Origin: Aliidiomarina maris
GTDB lineage: Bacteria; Pseudomonadota; Gammaproteobacteria; Enterobacterales; Alteromonadaceae
Assembly (NCBI RefSeq): GCF_003987335.1
Contig: NZ_PIPK01000003.1
Span: forward strand, 62,001-126,000
DNA: 64,000 nucleotides
Direction: 5' to 3'
The translations under genes and the position numbers were made by a program. A model generated the notes under the pieces. The model made no database searches and was not told the origin of the DNA. It was given only the letters and a program-made list of their open reading frames with translations. This document shows positions 18,277 through 28,377 of this stretch, piece after piece (position 1 is the first letter of the stretch; every line of letters starts with the position of its first letter).

Positions 18277-18295
18277 TTTCTATTTCCCCCAATCA

Positions 18296-20398
18296 CTACT
18301 GGCCGATGGAGCTGACAATTCGAATTTGTTTATCATCAGGCACTTCTTGATAAGACAACACATGCATACCCGGTATGGTATTGCGCACAAAGCGCGATAG
18401 TGTGGTGCGTAAAATTCCCGAAGTTAATAACACCGACGGTTGCCCATTCATTTCCTGACGTTGGTGTGCTTGCTGCAGACCTTGCTGAATTTTCTCTGCC
18501 ATATTCGGTTCAATGCCTGCGCCCTCGTTGCCAGAAGCTTGCATAGACTGATGCAACATCTGTTCCAGCTCAGGTGCCAAGGTAATGACGGGCAGTTCGT
18601 CCATGCCGCCTGCCGCTTCCTGCACAATCAAACGGCGCAAGGCAATACGGGTTGCGGCGGTTAACACATCAGTGTCTTGGCTCTTCGCGCCATATTCCAC
18701 CAAGGTTTGTGCAATAGTACGAAAATCTCGCACCGGTACACCCTCTGCCAATAAATTCTGTAGCACTTTCACCACAGTGGCGAGATTCAGGGTGTCTGGC
18801 ACCAACGCCTCGGACAACTTCGGTGTTTGTTTGGCGAGTAAATCAAGCAACTGCTGACCTTCTTCATGGCCTAATAGTTGTGCTGCATTATTCGTCAGAA
18901 TTTGGCTTAAGTGGGTGGCAATGACAGTCGCAGAATCTACCACGGTGTAGCCCATGGTTTGCGCATGTTCACGCTCTTCAGCTCGAATCCAAACGGCTTC
19001 CAGGCCAAACGCAGGGTCCTGAGTTTTCTCACCTTTTAGTTCACCAAACACTTGCCCCGGGTTAATCGCCATCTCCCATTCAGGGCGAATATCCGCAGCC
19101 CCGAACGTCACCCCCATTAAGGTAATGCGATATTGGTTTGGTCCTAAATCCAGGTTGTCACGAATATGCACGGCGGGGACCAGGAAACCCAGTTCTTGAG
19201 ATAACTTCTTGCGCACACCTTTAATTCGCGCCAACAGTTCGCCCCCTTGGGTTTTATCCACCATTGGAATCAAGCGGTAGCCCACTTCAAGGCCAATCGT
19301 GTCGACTTGGTGTACATCGTCCCAGCCAATTTCCTTTTGTGCTGGCTCAAGGGCCTTAGCCTGCGCACTTTGCTCCGCTTTCACCACGCTGGTGGTGGCT
19401 TCGGCCTTAATTGTTTTGATGCGCAAGTACGCCATCACAGCCAGCACCAGGGCCATGCTGAGAAACGCAAAGTGCGGCATGCCTGGCACAATACCCATGA
19501 TAAACAAGATGCCCGCGGCAATAATCAGAATGCGCGGGTTGGACACCAGCTGCAGGTTCATTTGCTCACTGAGTTCTTTTTCATCGTTCTCGCGGGTGAT
19601 GACAATCGCGGTAGCTACCGACAATAATAAAGCGGGAATTTGGGCTGCAAGGCCGTCACCAATACTCAGTAAGGTATATACTTCAACGGCTTGGCCAAAG
19701 CTTAAGTTATGCTGCACCATACCAATGATAAAGCCACCAATCAGGTTGATCAGTAAGATCAAAATACCTGCAATGGCGTCACCTTTCACAAATTTACTCG
19801 CACCATCCATCGAACCGTAAAAGTCCGCTTCGCGAGTGACGTCTTTGCGGCGTGTTTTAGCTTCTTCCTGGCTAATCAACCCTGAGTTCAAATCGGCGTC
19901 AATTGCCATTTGCTTGCCCGGCATCGCATCAAGAGTAAAGCGTGCGGTCACCTCTGAAATACGCCCGGCACCTTTGGTAATAACCACAAAGTTAATAATG
20001 ATAAGAATTGCGAATACCACCAAACCAACGGTGTAGTTGCCGCCAATTACCACGCTACCGAATGCTTCAATTACGTTACCCGCAGCGTCAGGGCCCTCAT
20101 GACCATTGAGTAATACAACGCGCGTGGACGCAATGTTAAGGCCCAAACGAAGTAAAGTAGCTACCAGCAAAATAGTCGGGAACGCAGCGAATTCGAGTGG
20201 GCGCTTGGTGTATACGGCAACCAGCAAAACAATCATCGACAAGGTGATGTTAAATGAGAACAGGGTGTCCAACAGGAATGGCGGCATCGGTAAGATGACC
20301 ATCGCCAAGACCGCCAAAACGAATAGCGGTGTGCCTACCCCTTTGATGTGTTGCGAATTGTTTTGATAAAAATTCTTGAGCGCGCCGAACTGCTGCAT
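18296..20398 (-). CDS. flhA: Flagellar export gate protein FlhA
   Basis: FlhA is a core membrane component of the flagellar type III export apparatus. The N-terminal half has about eight membrane helices. The conserved cytoplasmic FHIPEP-family segment reads AMPGKQMAIDADLNSGLI, then EEAKTRRKDVTREADFYGSM. The C-terminal half is the ring-forming cytoplasmic domain that docks chaperone-substrate complexes. Length 700 is typical. It is the first gene of the flhA-flhF-flhG-fliA run in this window; flhB must be elsewhere. Confidence 0.96.
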   Translation of the reverse strand: MQQFGALKNFYQNNSQHIKGVGTPLFVLAVLAMVILPMPPFLLDTLFSFNITLSMIVLLVAVYTKRPLEFAAFPTILLVATLLRLGLNIASTRVVLLNGHEGPDAAGNVIEAFGSVVIGGNYTVGLVVFAILIIINFVVITKGAGRISEVTARFTLDAMPGKQMAIDADLNSGLISQEEAKTRRKDVTREADFYGSMDGASKFVKGDAIAGILILLINLIGGFIIGMVQHNLSFGQAVEVYTLLSIGDGLAAQIPALLLSVATAIVITRENDEKELSEQMNLQLVSNPRILIIAAGILFIMGIVPGMPHFAFLSMALVLAVMAYLRIKTIKAEATTSVVKAEQSAQAKALEPAQKEIGWDDVHQVDTIGLEVGYRLIPMVDKTQGGELLARIKGVRKKLSQELGFLVPAVHIRDNLDLGPNQYRITLMGVTFGAADIRPEWEMAINPGQVFGELKGEKTQDPAFGLEAVWIRAEEREHAQTMGYTVVDSATVIATHLSQILTNNAAQLLGHEEGQQLLDLLAKQTPKLSEALVPDTLNLATVVKVLQNLLAEGVPVRDFRTIAQTLVEYGAKSQDTDVLTAATRIALRRLIVQEAAGGMDELPVITLAPELEQMLHQSMQASGNEGAGIEPNMAEKIQQGLQQAHQRQEMNGQPSVLLTSGILRTTLSRFVRNTIPGMHVLSYQEVPDDKQIRIVSSIGQ

Positions 20399-20445
20399 CT
20401 AACTTAAGGTCCTTAAAAACTGCCAAAGCTGACGTTCCCCCTTGC

Positions 20446-20473
20446 TTGATACTCTGTGTAAAGGAAGTGTCAA
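20446..20473 (-). promoter_or_regulatory. Candidate sigma-70 promoter of flhA, flanked by an inverted repeat
   Basis: On the minus strand TTGACA (20468-20473) and TATCAA (20446-20451) are 16 bp apart, about 48 bp before the flhA start. The arms GCTGACG (20428-20434) and CGTCAGC (20479-20485) flank this pair symmetrically, as an operator might. I see no clear sigma-54 site here. Confidence 0.4.
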
Positions 20474-20528
20474 GAAAGCGTCAGCCCACGCGATAACCTT
20501 AAGTTATTCAATAATTAGGCCAGCTTGG

Positions 20529-20795
20529 CTAACCCTTGTCCAGCTCGCATGGTAAATGCTGGAATCGCCTTTGATACTTGGGCTCAGGGCGAGCATGCTG
20601 AGCCTGTTGCAGAGTTTGTTGGTAGTTCTCCGCCGCAATTAAACTGGCATGCCATTGCAAGAAAAGCGTAAAAACTGCCAAACTTCCGACACTCATAACC
20701 AAAGTTGCAGCACTGAGCTCAAGTAAGCTAAAGCCCTTTGCTCGGCGATGTATATTTGCTGCCCTACATGTCGTCTCTACACGTCGTTTTATCAT
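20529..20795 (-). CDS. Minor pseudopilin, PpdC/GspI-like
   Basis: A small 88-residue prepilin. A basic leader ends in Gly and is followed by FSLLELSAATLVMSVG: the prepilin peptidase site is G|F with Glu at position 5 of the mature protein, then a hydrophobic helix. The rest is short and Gln/Arg rich. Position after a PilX/YgdB-like gene gives the same order as E. coli ppdA-ppdB-ygdB-ppdC, where ppdC encodes a protein of similar size (about 107). AAGGAC lies seven bases before the ATG. It is probably part of the initiation complex of a type IV pilus or similar filament. Confidence 0.75.
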   Translation of the reverse strand: MIKRRVETTCRAANIHRRAKGFSLLELSAATLVMSVGSLAVFTLFLQWHASLIAAENYQQTLQQAQHARPEPKYQRRFQHLPCELDKG

Positions 20796-20796
20796 G

Positions 20797-21309
20797 CTAG
20801 TTGTCCTTCAGACTTGGCGGTAATGGCTTGATGGGCTCTATCGGCGGCCCACCGGTTGTCAGATCAAAGTAATAGCTACGGAATAGCGGTGCGTGCCAGT
20901 ATGGTGGCGAGCAGCTTTCTGGCACCACCAAGGTGCGTTGACGTATCAAACTGTTCCGGCGGTCCGTTACCCGTATTTGATAGCATCGGCTGGCAGTATC
21001 AAACCCGTGCGAGCAATCAATCCCTTCAACGTCACCGTCTAAGTCAAGAGCGCCATGCGAGGTGCCAAATGGCGCAGTAAACACATTGTCTGCAAGGCCA
21101 CTAAACACTGCTTCAATATCTTGCTGACGCTGCATGCCCTGCTGTTGTAATTGCAATTGTTGCGCCTGCATCACCGTTTGCTGGGTATGGGTTGCTACCA
21201 TCGCCAATGAAATGCCTAGCAATACTAGAATAGTCAGCAATAGTGCTGCACCTTGCTGCTGGTATCGGCACCGGCAGGAATATGGGGGATGTGTGTCACT
21301 ATAAAACAA
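20797..21309 (-). CDS. Minor pilin, PilX/GspK/YgdB-like
   Basis: The sequence QQQGAALLLTILVLLGISLAMVA is interrupted by no charge: after the Gly there is no Glu at position 5, as in PilX, GspK and YgdB proteins. A Gln-rich helix and a Cys-containing globular part follow. The start is uncertain. The frame is open to 21339 with an ATG at 21327. I prefer a TTG at 21309 because AAGG lies eight bases upstream and it reduces overlap with the preceding gene to 11 bp. The product ends in a Pro-rich tail (PPIEPIKPLPPSLKDN). Confidence 0.7.
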   Translation of the reverse strand: MFYSDTHPPYSCRCRYQQQGAALLLTILVLLGISLAMVATHTQQTVMQAQQLQLQQQGMQRQQDIEAVFSGLADNVFTAPFGTSHGALDLDGDVEGIDCSHGFDTASRCYQIRVTDRRNSLIRQRTLVVPESCSPPYWHAPLFRSYYFDLTTGGPPIEPIKPLPPSLKDN

Positions 21310-21799
21310 TGATGCCGCCTTGGTCATTTGGGAGCACACCGTTAAAGCGATATTGCCATAGCATCAAGCGCTCACCCGCGTATGCCTCAATATTAAGCTG
21401 AGTTCGGAAATCCGCCTGCACCAGCCACTGAGTCACGTAAAACGTATCTGCATCAGTCAGTGCCACCCAACCATTTTGATGACATAAGCGTGAGCCACCG
21501 CGCCATTGCATTTGACCTTGTCGTAAGCGCACGCCGCCAGTCTCGCTATACAGCAAACACTGCTCGGCGTCATTCCAATGCCAATCCCAGTCGCCTTGAT
21601 CGCGGGCTCGTTCGAGCTCTTGGCTCAACCAGATCCCAAACTGATATAGACCTTGCTCTGCCCTTAATTGCTGGCTTTGTTTATCGAGGTCAACAAAATG
21701 GCGGCTAACCAATGCGGTCCACCCCACCACCAAAGCACTTGAGACCCCCATCACTAAGACGAGCTCTAGTAAGCTCAGCCCACGTTGACGCCCTAGCAT
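21299..21799 (-). CDS. Minor pilin, PpdB/PilW/GspJ-like
   Basis: The prepilin leader is MLGRQRG, cleaved before LSLLELVLVMG (Glu at position 5), followed by a helix and a globular domain of about 130 residues. I chose the ATG at 21799. It gives a normal seven-residue leader and overlaps the stop of the upstream gene by seven bases (ATGCTAG), suggesting coupled translation. A start at 21832 in the same frame would add 11 residues not expected in a leader. Such proteins form the tip complex that primes pilus assembly. Confidence 0.77.
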   Translation of the reverse strand: MLGRQRGLSLLELVLVMGVSSALVVGWTALVSRHFVDLDKQSQQLRAEQGLYQFGIWLSQELERARDQGDWDWHWNDAEQCLLYSETGGVRLRQGQMQWRGGSRLCHQNGWVALTDADTFYVTQWLVQADFRTQLNIEAYAGERLMLWQYRFNGVLPNDQGGIIVL

Positions 21800-22326
21800 G
21801 CTGGGATCTTGATATGCGCAAAACTGGCACATACCCGCGCGCGCCCCAAGGTGCTATTAAAGATATGAATGGCTGGCTCGCCACTACTGGCACGGGCAAT
21901 TTGTATTTGCCCAGCACTTAACGGCGAGAAACCGCGACCTGCAGAGTACTCGAACACCGCCTTGGTGCGATTTCCAAGCATGAATAGCCAAGGGCTTGGC
22001 AGGTGTCCGAATGCGAGCGCACATGAATCGTCGTCTGCGTCGGTGTAGCGTGCGCACCATGTTTGCTGACTAAACTCAATCAGGGTGCCGCGCTCTTCCA
22101 CTATCGCATGCTGGCGCACATTCTGAATCACCACATGCAAGGTAGCGACGAGACGGCTGACAAGTAATTGATTCCAGCTTTGGCTTAAGCGCGGCAGTGC
22201 TTGGGCACTCAGTATGCTGATCAATAGGGTCACCACAATGACCTCAGGCAAGGTAAAGCCGCGCGCTTTTCGCCATAGTGATTGACTTGAAAATTGACTT
22301 GGAAAATGACCTGAACGTTGTCCCAT
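21793..22326 (-). CDS. Minor pilin, PpdA/FimT/GspH-like
   Basis: This 177-residue prepilin has a 23-residue basic leader ending KARG, the cleavage site before FTLPEVIVVTLLISILSAQA (Glu at position 5), then a GspH/FimT-type globular domain. AAGGAGG five bases before the ATG is a strong ribosome binding site. It is the first gene of the four-gene minor-pilin operon. The main pilin and motor genes are not in this window, so whether the cluster serves a type IV pilus cannot be decided here. Confidence 0.77.
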   Translation of the reverse strand: MGQRSGHFPSQFSSQSLWRKARGFTLPEVIVVTLLISILSAQALPRLSQSWNQLLVSRLVATLHVVIQNVRQHAIVEERGTLIEFSQQTWCARYTDADDDSCALAFGHLPSPWLFMLGNRTKAVFEYSAGRGFSPLSAGQIQIARASSGEPAIHIFNSTLGRARVCASFAHIKIPAC

Positions 22327-22340
22327 AGCAGCCTCCTTGC

Positions 22341-22370
22341 TGAGCTATGTTGAGCTATCTTGAGCTATGC
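22341..22370. repeat. Three 10-bp tandem repeats in the minor-pilin leader
   Basis: Plus-strand reading: TGAGCTATGT, TGAGCTATCT, TGAGCTATGC, with no gap. The array ends about 15 bp before the start of the ppdA-like gene, next to its ribosome binding site. The ten-base period places each copy on the same face of the helix. Confidence 0.85.
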
Positions 22371-22430
22371 TGCCTATGTCGAATGAAACAATGACATACA
22401 GCAGTCATCACAAGTATGCGCGTTAGGTAC

Positions 22431-22454
22431 AAAAAAGCCCGCTAATGCGGGCTT
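22431..22454 (-). terminator. Rho-independent terminator after ispH
   Basis: The hairpin AAGCCCGC-TAAT-GCGGGCTT is followed by six T on the minus strand. It lies 39 bp after the ispH stop and closes the ribF-ileS-lspA-fkpB-ispH unit. Confidence 0.85.
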
Positions 22455-22492
22455 AAATCATTCATTTGAAGCGATAGCTGACAACATGAAAG

Positions 22493-23437
22493 TCACGACA
22501 CTTGGGTGACACGTAATTCTGGAGGAATTGAAAAGGTCACGTTCTCTTCGCGACCACTACGTTCTTCCACCTGATGGCCACCCCAACTACTTAATTGGCT
22601 AACCACATTTTGCACCAGAATATCAGGGGCAGACGCGCCAGCAGTGACACCAACAGTCTGAACGCCTTCAAACCAAGCTGACTGCATACAACTAGCGTCA
22701 TCGATCAAATACGCAGGCGTCCCCATTTTTTCCGCTAACTCTCGTAAGCGATTTGAATTCGAGCTATTACGCGCGCCAACTACCAACATCACGTCTACTT
22801 CATCCGCCATTTCCCGCACCGCATCTTGACGGTTCTGGGTTGCGTAACAAATATCATCTTTGCGCGGCCCGTGAATCGCGGGGAAGCGCGTACGCAAGGC
22901 ATCAATGACATCCGCGGTATCATCTACCGACAAAGTGGTTTGGCTCATGTAATGCAGGTTGTTCTCATCTTTCACCTGCAAGGTCGCTACATCGCCCACC
23001 GACTCCACCAGGTAAATGCCACCGTCTTGGTTCAAGTACTGGCCCATGGTGCCTTCAACTTCAGGGTGGCCCGCATGCCCAATAAGCACGCATTCATGAC
23101 CACGACGGCTTGCGCGCGTCACTTCCATATGCACTTTGGTAACCAGCGGGCATGTTGCATCAAATACTTTTAAACCCCGGTCTGTTGCAGCTTGGCGCAC
23201 CGCTTTTGACACCCCATGGGCAGAGAAAATCACAATGCTGTCGTCAGGGACTTGATCAAGCTCTTCAACAAACATCGCGCCGCGTTCTCGTAATCCATCA
23301 ACCACATATTTATTATGTACAACTTCATGACGCACATAGATCGGTGGCGAGAACATCGCGAGTGCTTGCTCTACAATAGTAATGGCGCGGTCGACCCCAG
23401 CGCAGAATCCGCGTGGGTTAGCGAGTATGATTTTCAT
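22493..23437 (-). CDS. ispH: 4-hydroxy-3-methylbut-2-enyl diphosphate reductase IspH
   Basis: IspH (LytB) is the last enzyme of the MEP isoprenoid pathway and makes IPP and DMAPP using a [4Fe-4S] cluster. Three cluster cysteines are visible: [20 protein letters not shown] and [10 protein letters not shown]. The catalytic EGTMGQ motif and [11 protein letters not shown] are also present. Length 314 matches the E. coli protein (316). Its start overlaps the fkpB stop by four bases. The order ileS-lspA-fkpB-ispH is the common gammaproteobacterial arrangement. Confidence 0.97.
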   Translation of the reverse strand: MKIILANPRGFCAGVDRAITIVEQALAMFSPPIYVRHEVVHNKYVVDGLRERGAMFVEELDQVPDDSIVIFSAHGVSKAVRQAATDRGLKVFDATCPLVTKVHMEVTRASRRGHECVLIGHAGHPEVEGTMGQYLNQDGGIYLVESVGDVATLQVKDENNLHYMSQTTLSVDDTADVIDALRTRFPAIHGPRKDDICYATQNRQDAVREMADEVDVMLVVGARNSSNSNRLRELAEKMGTPAYLIDDASCMQSAWFEGVQTVGVTAGASAPDILVQNVVSQLSSWGGHQVEERSGREENVTFSIPPELRVTQVS

Positions 23438-23880
23438 GCATCCTCCACACTTAAAATTTCGACTGCAAACACGATACGCTGGCCTGCCAATGGGTGGTTA
23501 AAATCGATGGTTACTTGATTACCCTCAATCTTGCGCACAATACCCGGCACTTCACGGCCATCCGGCTGGGTGAACGCGATAATCGCGCCCACTTCAGCGG
23601 GCGTATCGCTGCTAAATTTGGTTAAGTCAACCTGGTAGATGTTCTCAGCAATCGGCTGGCCAAAGGCCTCTTCAGGCTCCAGAGTAAATTCGCGCTCATC
23701 ACCGGCTTTTAAGCCCAATAAGTGCTTTTCAAAGTTGGCAGTTAAATTACCATCGCCCATTTGAAACCGGGCTGGCTTGCCGTGCACTTTGGAGCTATCT
23801 GCGGCACTGCCATCCTCTAACTTAATCGAGAAATGCATCACCACGCGGCTATTACTTGAAATGACTGCTAATTCACTCAT
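23434..23880 (-). CDS. fkpB: FKBP-type peptidyl-prolyl isomerase FkpB (SlpA)
   Basis: FkpB (SlpA) is a cytoplasmic prolyl isomerase/chaperone of the SlyD-like FKBP type. The FKBP fold with an inserted IF domain is seen in [19 protein letters not shown], then [20 protein letters not shown] and the EPEEAFGQP segment, and it ends near [11 protein letters not shown] chose the ATG at 23880 (protein begins MSELAVISS): it has AGGTAG upstream and follows the end of lspA. The open frame to 23931 overlaps lspA. Length 148. Confidence 0.95.
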   Translation of the reverse strand: MSELAVISSNSRVVMHFSIKLEDGSAADSSKVHGKPARFQMGDGNLTANFEKHLLGLKAGDEREFTLEPEEAFGQPIAENIYQVDLTKFSSDTPAEVGAIIAFTQPDGREVPGIVRKIEGNQVTIDFNHPLAGQRIVFAVEILSVEDA

Positions 23881-23906
23881 ACATCTACCTGTTTTGCACC
23901 ATTGCC

Positions 23907-24428
23907 CTAAGGCTTTTTGAAGCTGTCCCAAATCATTAACCCAGCGCCAATAACAATCGCACTATCCGCGACGTTGAAGGCTGGCCAATGATGGGTGTTA
24001 CTACCAATGGTGACATAAAAATCTAAAAAATCGACCACAAAGCCGTGTTGTAAGCGGTCCAGCACATTGCCAAGGGCACCGCCGATCACCAAAGCAAACG
24101 ACCAGTTTAAACGCCATTGATGCAGGCCCTGACGGCGCATCCAAAACGCCAACAGCGACGAAATCACAATCGCTAATACGGTGAAAAACCAGCGTTGCCA
24201 ACCTCCAGCGTCACCTAAAAAGCTGAAGGCAGCACCGAAATTACGCGCATACACAATGTCAAAAAACGGCAATACATTGATTCGTTCATACAATGACATT
24301 GTCATTAAAATCGTTTGCTTGGTGATTTGGTCGAGCAAAATCACCAGCACTGGCACCCACCACAGGTGCCAGCCACTGTCTTGCCAGCGCGCAGGTTTTG
24401 CGGCGCTTGGCTGAACTGCTTGAGTCAT
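23907..24428 (-). CDS. lspA: Lipoprotein signal peptidase LspA
   Basis: LspA removes the signal peptide of lipoproteins after diacylglyceryl transfer. Four membrane helices are seen. The two catalytic Asp motifs are present: GALGNVLDRLQHGFVVDFLD and FNVADSAIVIGA. VLLDQITKQ is the usual early motif. Length 173. It lies 12 bp after ileS and is translated with it. Confidence 0.96.
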   Translation of the reverse strand: MTQAVQPSAAKPARWQDSGWHLWWVPVLVILLDQITKQTILMTMSLYERINVLPFFDIVYARNFGAAFSFLGDAGGWQRWFFTVLAIVISSLLAFWMRRQGLHQWRLNWSFALVIGGALGNVLDRLQHGFVVDFLDFYVTIGSNTHHWPAFNVADSAIVIGAGLMIWDSFKKP

Positions 24429-24440
24429 TGGTGCCGCTCC

Positions 24441-27284
24441 TTAGGCAAACTGACGCACTTCACCGTCACCATCCACATTGGTGACACAACGACCACAAAG
24501 CTCAGGGTGTTCAGCAATGGTGCCTACTTCTTCACGCTGATGCCAGCAACGCGCGCACTTGGTATGCGCACACTTATTGACTACCACTTTTAGCCCTGAT
24601 AACTCAGTCTTCACTGCCTCGCTTGGCGCTTGTTCAAGCACCTGAATGTCCGCATGGGAAGTCAGTAACACAAAGCGCAGTTCGTCTTTGAGTTTTGCCA
24701 ATACGTCATACAGCTCACTATCCACATACAGCATCACGTCAGCTTGCAACGAACCACCAATGCGCTCGTCGCGGCGTGCCTGCTCAAGGGCGCGGTTCAC
24801 TTCACCACGCACCGCCACAAGACGCTGCCAATCTGCGTCACTAAGCTTTGCTTGGCCGTCCTGCTGTGGCCATGCCTGATACCATTCAGCCGTAAATACA
24901 TAGCGTTCCCGCTCAGCCACGGCTGGCATCAAGTCCCAGATTTCCTGGGCAGTAAAGCTGGTGACCGGCGCCATCCAACGCACTAACGCTTCAACAATGT
25001 GCCACAACGCAGTCTGACACGAACGTTGCGCGACACTGTCTTTCTTCGCGGTGTACTGGCGATCTTTAATAATGTCGAGATAGAAGCTGCCCAGTTCAAT
25101 CGAGCAAAAGTGCATCAGCTTTTGGGTTACGCTTAAAAACTGATAGTTGTCGTAGGCATCAATGATCTCACTTTGCAGTGCTTGCGCGCGGCCGACAATC
25201 CAGCGGTCTAACTCAACCATATCGGCACTCTCAACCGCATGCTTGGCCGGTTCGAAGCCTTTTAAGTTAGATAACAAGAAGCGCGCGGTATTACGAATAC
25301 GACGATACGCATCGGCTGAGCGCTTTAAGATTTCATCCGACACTGTCATTTCAGCGGTGTAATCCGTCGATGCCACCCATAGACGTAAAATATCGCCACC
25401 TAGCTTGTTCATCACCTCTTGCGGCGACACCACATTTCCCAGTGACTTCGACATTTTGCGGCCATCTTGATCGACAGTAAAACCGTGGGTCAGCACGTGC
25501 TTATAAGGTGCCTTACCTTTGGTCGCGACACCCGTCATCAACGACGACTGGAACCAACCGCGGTGTTGGTCAGAGCCTTCCAAATACAAATCTGCAGGCC
25601 AAGCCAAATGCTCGTCTTGATCAAGCACGCAGTAATGGGTCACACCAGAATCAAACCACACGTCCATGGTATCAGTCAGCTTGCGATAGTCAGCAGCTTC
25701 ATCACCCATAAGCTCGGCTGCATCTAAATCAAACCATGCCTGAATACCTTCTTGCTCGATGCGTAGCGCGACTTGCTCAAGTAACTCCAGCGTGCGCGGA
25801 TGCAAGGCTTCGGTGTCACGATGGACAAACAATGTCAGTGGCGCGCCCCAGGTACGTTGGCGTGAAATACACCAATCTGGACGGCCTTCCACCATGCTGG
25901 TGATACGGTTTTCGCCCCACTCTGGCACCCAGCGCACTTGTTTAATTTGTTCCAGCGCGTCTTGGCGCAAGTTCTTGTTGTCCATGCTGATGAACCACTG
26001 TGGGGTCGCACGGAAGATAATCGGCGTCTTGTGGCGCCAGCAATGCGGGTAGCTATGCAAATAGGCTTCATGGTGCGCCAAATTACCCGCTTGCAGCAAG
26101 GCTTCAGTAATGACGTCGTTGGCTTTAAACACGTGCTGACCAGCAAACATCGGCGTGTCATCTTTATAGACGCCACGGTCATTGACTGGGTTATACACCT
26201 CTAGACCATATTCCTGGCCGACTAAAAAGTCGTCCACACCATGGCCTGGTGCGGTGTGCACACAGCCGGTCCCTGAATCGGTGGTGACGTGAGTGCCAAG
26301 AATGACCGGCACCTGACGTTCGAATAACGGGTGGTGCAAAGCGAGATTCTCAAGCGCGGCGCCGTTACAGAAGCCCAGCTTGTGATACTTAGTAATCCCA
26401 AATCTGTCCATCACGTCACTGACTAAGTCAGAGGCGACAATTAAGCGCTCAACCGGCTTATCAGCGTTACCCGCTTCGACCTGAACCAAAGCGTATTCAA
26501 GATCCGCCGCAACTGTGACCGCTTGCGACGCCGGAATTGTCCATGGTGTTGTGGTCCAAATCACCACGCTGATCTTGCCTTCACCCGCGTGATCCACCGG
26601 GTGCTCAAACGCATCAACGAATGCTTGGGTATCCACTACTGGGTACTTGACGTCGATCGCTGGTGACGTCTTGTCTTTGTATTCTACTTCAGCTTCCGCC
26701 AACGCAGAGCCACAGTCGGTACACCAGTGCACCGGCTTGAAGCCTTGCTGCAGGTGGCCGCGTTCGATAATTTTACCAATCGCGCGAATCGTGTTGGCTT
26801 CTTGTTTGAAGGCCATCGTCATGTAGGGCTTGTCCCACTGACCTAACACGCCCAAGCGTTTAAAGTCCTCACGCTGGGCCTCAATTTGGCTCAATGCAAA
26901 TTCACGGCATTTTTCACGGAATCCCGCGTCCGTCAACTTAACCCCAGGCTTGCCGTATTTTTTCTCAACCACAAGCTCAATCGGCAAACCATGACAGTCC
27001 CAGCCAGGCACGTAAGGTGAATCAAAACCACTTAAGGTTTTTGATTTCACGACCATGTCTTTCAAAATTTTGTTCACGGCGTGGCCGATATGAATCTGAC
27101 CATTGGCGTACGGAGGGCCGTCGTGCAAAATGAATTTGTCACGACCTGCACGGGCTTTACGGATTTCGCCATACAAATCATCGGCGTACCACTGTTCAAG
27201 CATTTTCGGTTCGCGTTGCGCAAGGTTACCGCGCATTGGAAACGGCGTATCAGGTAAGTTTAACGTGTGCTTGTAATCGCTCAT
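24441..27284 (-). CDS. ileS: Isoleucyl-tRNA synthetase IleS
   Basis: This enzyme charges tRNA-Ile. Class I motifs: HIGH variant [15 protein letters not shown] near residue 65 and KMSKS in [13 protein letters not shown] near residue 605. The editing domain lies between ([22 protein letters not shown]). The C terminus has a four-Cys zinc site (CARCWHQR ... CGRC), the bacterial form of the enzyme. Length 947 is normal. ribF lies upstream by about 60 bp and lspA downstream by 12. Confidence 0.98.
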   Translation of the reverse strand: MSDYKHTLNLPDTPFPMRGNLAQREPKMLEQWYADDLYGEIRKARAGRDKFILHDGPPYANGQIHIGHAVNKILKDMVVKSKTLSGFDSPYVPGWDCHGLPIELVVEKKYGKPGVKLTDAGFREKCREFALSQIEAQREDFKRLGVLGQWDKPYMTMAFKQEANTIRAIGKIIERGHLQQGFKPVHWCTDCGSALAEAEVEYKDKTSPAIDVKYPVVDTQAFVDAFEHPVDHAGEGKISVVIWTTTPWTIPASQAVTVAADLEYALVQVEAGNADKPVERLIVASDLVSDVMDRFGITKYHKLGFCNGAALENLALHHPLFERQVPVILGTHVTTDSGTGCVHTAPGHGVDDFLVGQEYGLEVYNPVNDRGVYKDDTPMFAGQHVFKANDVITEALLQAGNLAHHEAYLHSYPHCWRHKTPIIFRATPQWFISMDNKNLRQDALEQIKQVRWVPEWGENRITSMVEGRPDWCISRQRTWGAPLTLFVHRDTEALHPRTLELLEQVALRIEQEGIQAWFDLDAAELMGDEAADYRKLTDTMDVWFDSGVTHYCVLDQDEHLAWPADLYLEGSDQHRGWFQSSLMTGVATKGKAPYKHVLTHGFTVDQDGRKMSKSLGNVVSPQEVMNKLGGDILRLWVASTDYTAEMTVSDEILKRSADAYRRIRNTARFLLSNLKGFEPAKHAVESADMVELDRWIVGRAQALQSEIIDAYDNYQFLSVTQKLMHFCSIELGSFYLDIIKDRQYTAKKDSVAQRSCQTALWHIVEALVRWMAPVTSFTAQEIWDLMPAVAERERYVFTAEWYQAWPQQDGQAKLSDADWQRLVAVRGEVNRALEQARRDERIGGSLQADVMLYVDSELYDVLAKLKDELRFVLLTSHADIQVLEQAPSEAVKTELSGLKVVVNKCAHTKCARCWHQREEVGTIAEHPELCGRCVTNVDGDGEVRQFA

Positions 27285-27344
27285 GCTGTTGTCCGTCGCT
27301 CTATGTCAGTTATATCTGGATCAAATAAATATAAGGGCGGTGCA

Positions 27345-28271
27345 CTAATTTTGGCTCGCGTATGCCTGTGCTTGCATAACATCGGCCTTAATTTGCTGTT
27401 GCAGCGCCTCTAATGAATCAAACTTTATCTCGTCGCGAATTTTGTGCAGGGGGGTCACTTGCATCTGCTGGCCATATAAATCGCCGCTGAAATTAAATAA
27501 ATGGGTTTCTAACTGCACCCCAAGTCCATTCACCGTGGGTCGCCGTCCAATATTCGCTACCCCTTGATAGCGCTTACCAGCCACTTCAGCCTGCACCCCG
27601 AAGACCCCTTGTAAAGGCGAGCGCAGCCGTTTTAGCGCGACATTCGCAGTTGGAAAGCCTATCGTGCGACCTTTTTTGGCGCCGTGCGCCACCCGGCCAG
27701 ACAACGTAAATTCGCGTCCGAGCATGTCTTTGGCCAAGCCAAACTGGCCTTCGGCCAGCGCATCGCGAATCAGTGTGGATGATACCCGCTGGGCTTCCTG
27801 ACGGTAGCTTTGGGTATCAACGACAGCAAACCCATAACGCGCACCGGCTTGTTGCAGAAATTCAAAATCGCCAGCACGGTCTTTACCGAAGCGAAAATCA
27901 TCCCCCACCACCAAAAGCTTCACGCCCAATTTAGCCACCAGCACATCACGCACAAAATCTTCCGGTAACTGGCTGGCAAATTTGGCATTGAACGGTGTAC
28001 AAAGCATACGCTGAATATTCTGCTCAGCCAGCAATGCATGCTTTTCGCGCCACGTGGTTAAGCGCGCTGGTGCAAGCTCAGGGCGAAAAAACTCTAACGG
28101 TTGTGGCTCAAAGGTCATCACCACTGCTGGCAGCTGTAATTCCTGCGCGCGCGCACGCACCCGCTGCAATACTGCCTGGTGACCTAAATGCACGCCGTCA
28201 AAGTTGCCAATGGTTAAAACACAGTGGCGGTGTGCCGGCGCAATATTATGTAATCCGCGAATCAGTTCCAT
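27345..28271 (-). CDS. ribF: Bifunctional riboflavin kinase/FAD synthetase RibF
   Basis: RibF turns riboflavin into FMN and then FAD. The N-terminal adenylyltransferase domain has LTIGNFDGVHLGHQAVL. The C-terminal riboflavin kinase domain has GRTIGFPTANVAL, then GVFGVQAEV and YQGVANIGRRPTV. I chose the ATG at 28271 because the protein then begins MELIRGLHNI like E. coli RibF. The open frame extends 13 codons further upstream, to 28310. Length 308. Confidence 0.95.
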   Translation of the reverse strand: MELIRGLHNIAPAHRHCVLTIGNFDGVHLGHQAVLQRVRARAQELQLPAVVMTFEPQPLEFFRPELAPARLTTWREKHALLAEQNIQRMLCTPFNAKFASQLPEDFVRDVLVAKLGVKLLVVGDDFRFGKDRAGDFEFLQQAGARYGFAVVDTQSYRQEAQRVSSTLIRDALAEGQFGLAKDMLGREFTLSGRVAHGAKKGRTIGFPTANVALKRLRSPLQGVFGVQAEVAGKRYQGVANIGRRPTVNGLGVQLETHLFNFSGDLYGQQMQVTPLHKIRDEIKFDSLEALQQQIKADVMQAQAYASQN

Positions 28272-28377
28272 AAGCGCACGAGTATAACGCAAAGCGCTAC
28301 TAGGTTTCATCCACTAATACATGCAGTATCACGGGATTAAGCACAGGAAATTACGTCGCGCGCTAGCATCGCGTAAT

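Noticed and set aside
27285-27344. A possible riboswitch or T-box before ileS
   Set aside because: The gap is only 60 bp and shows no leader structure.
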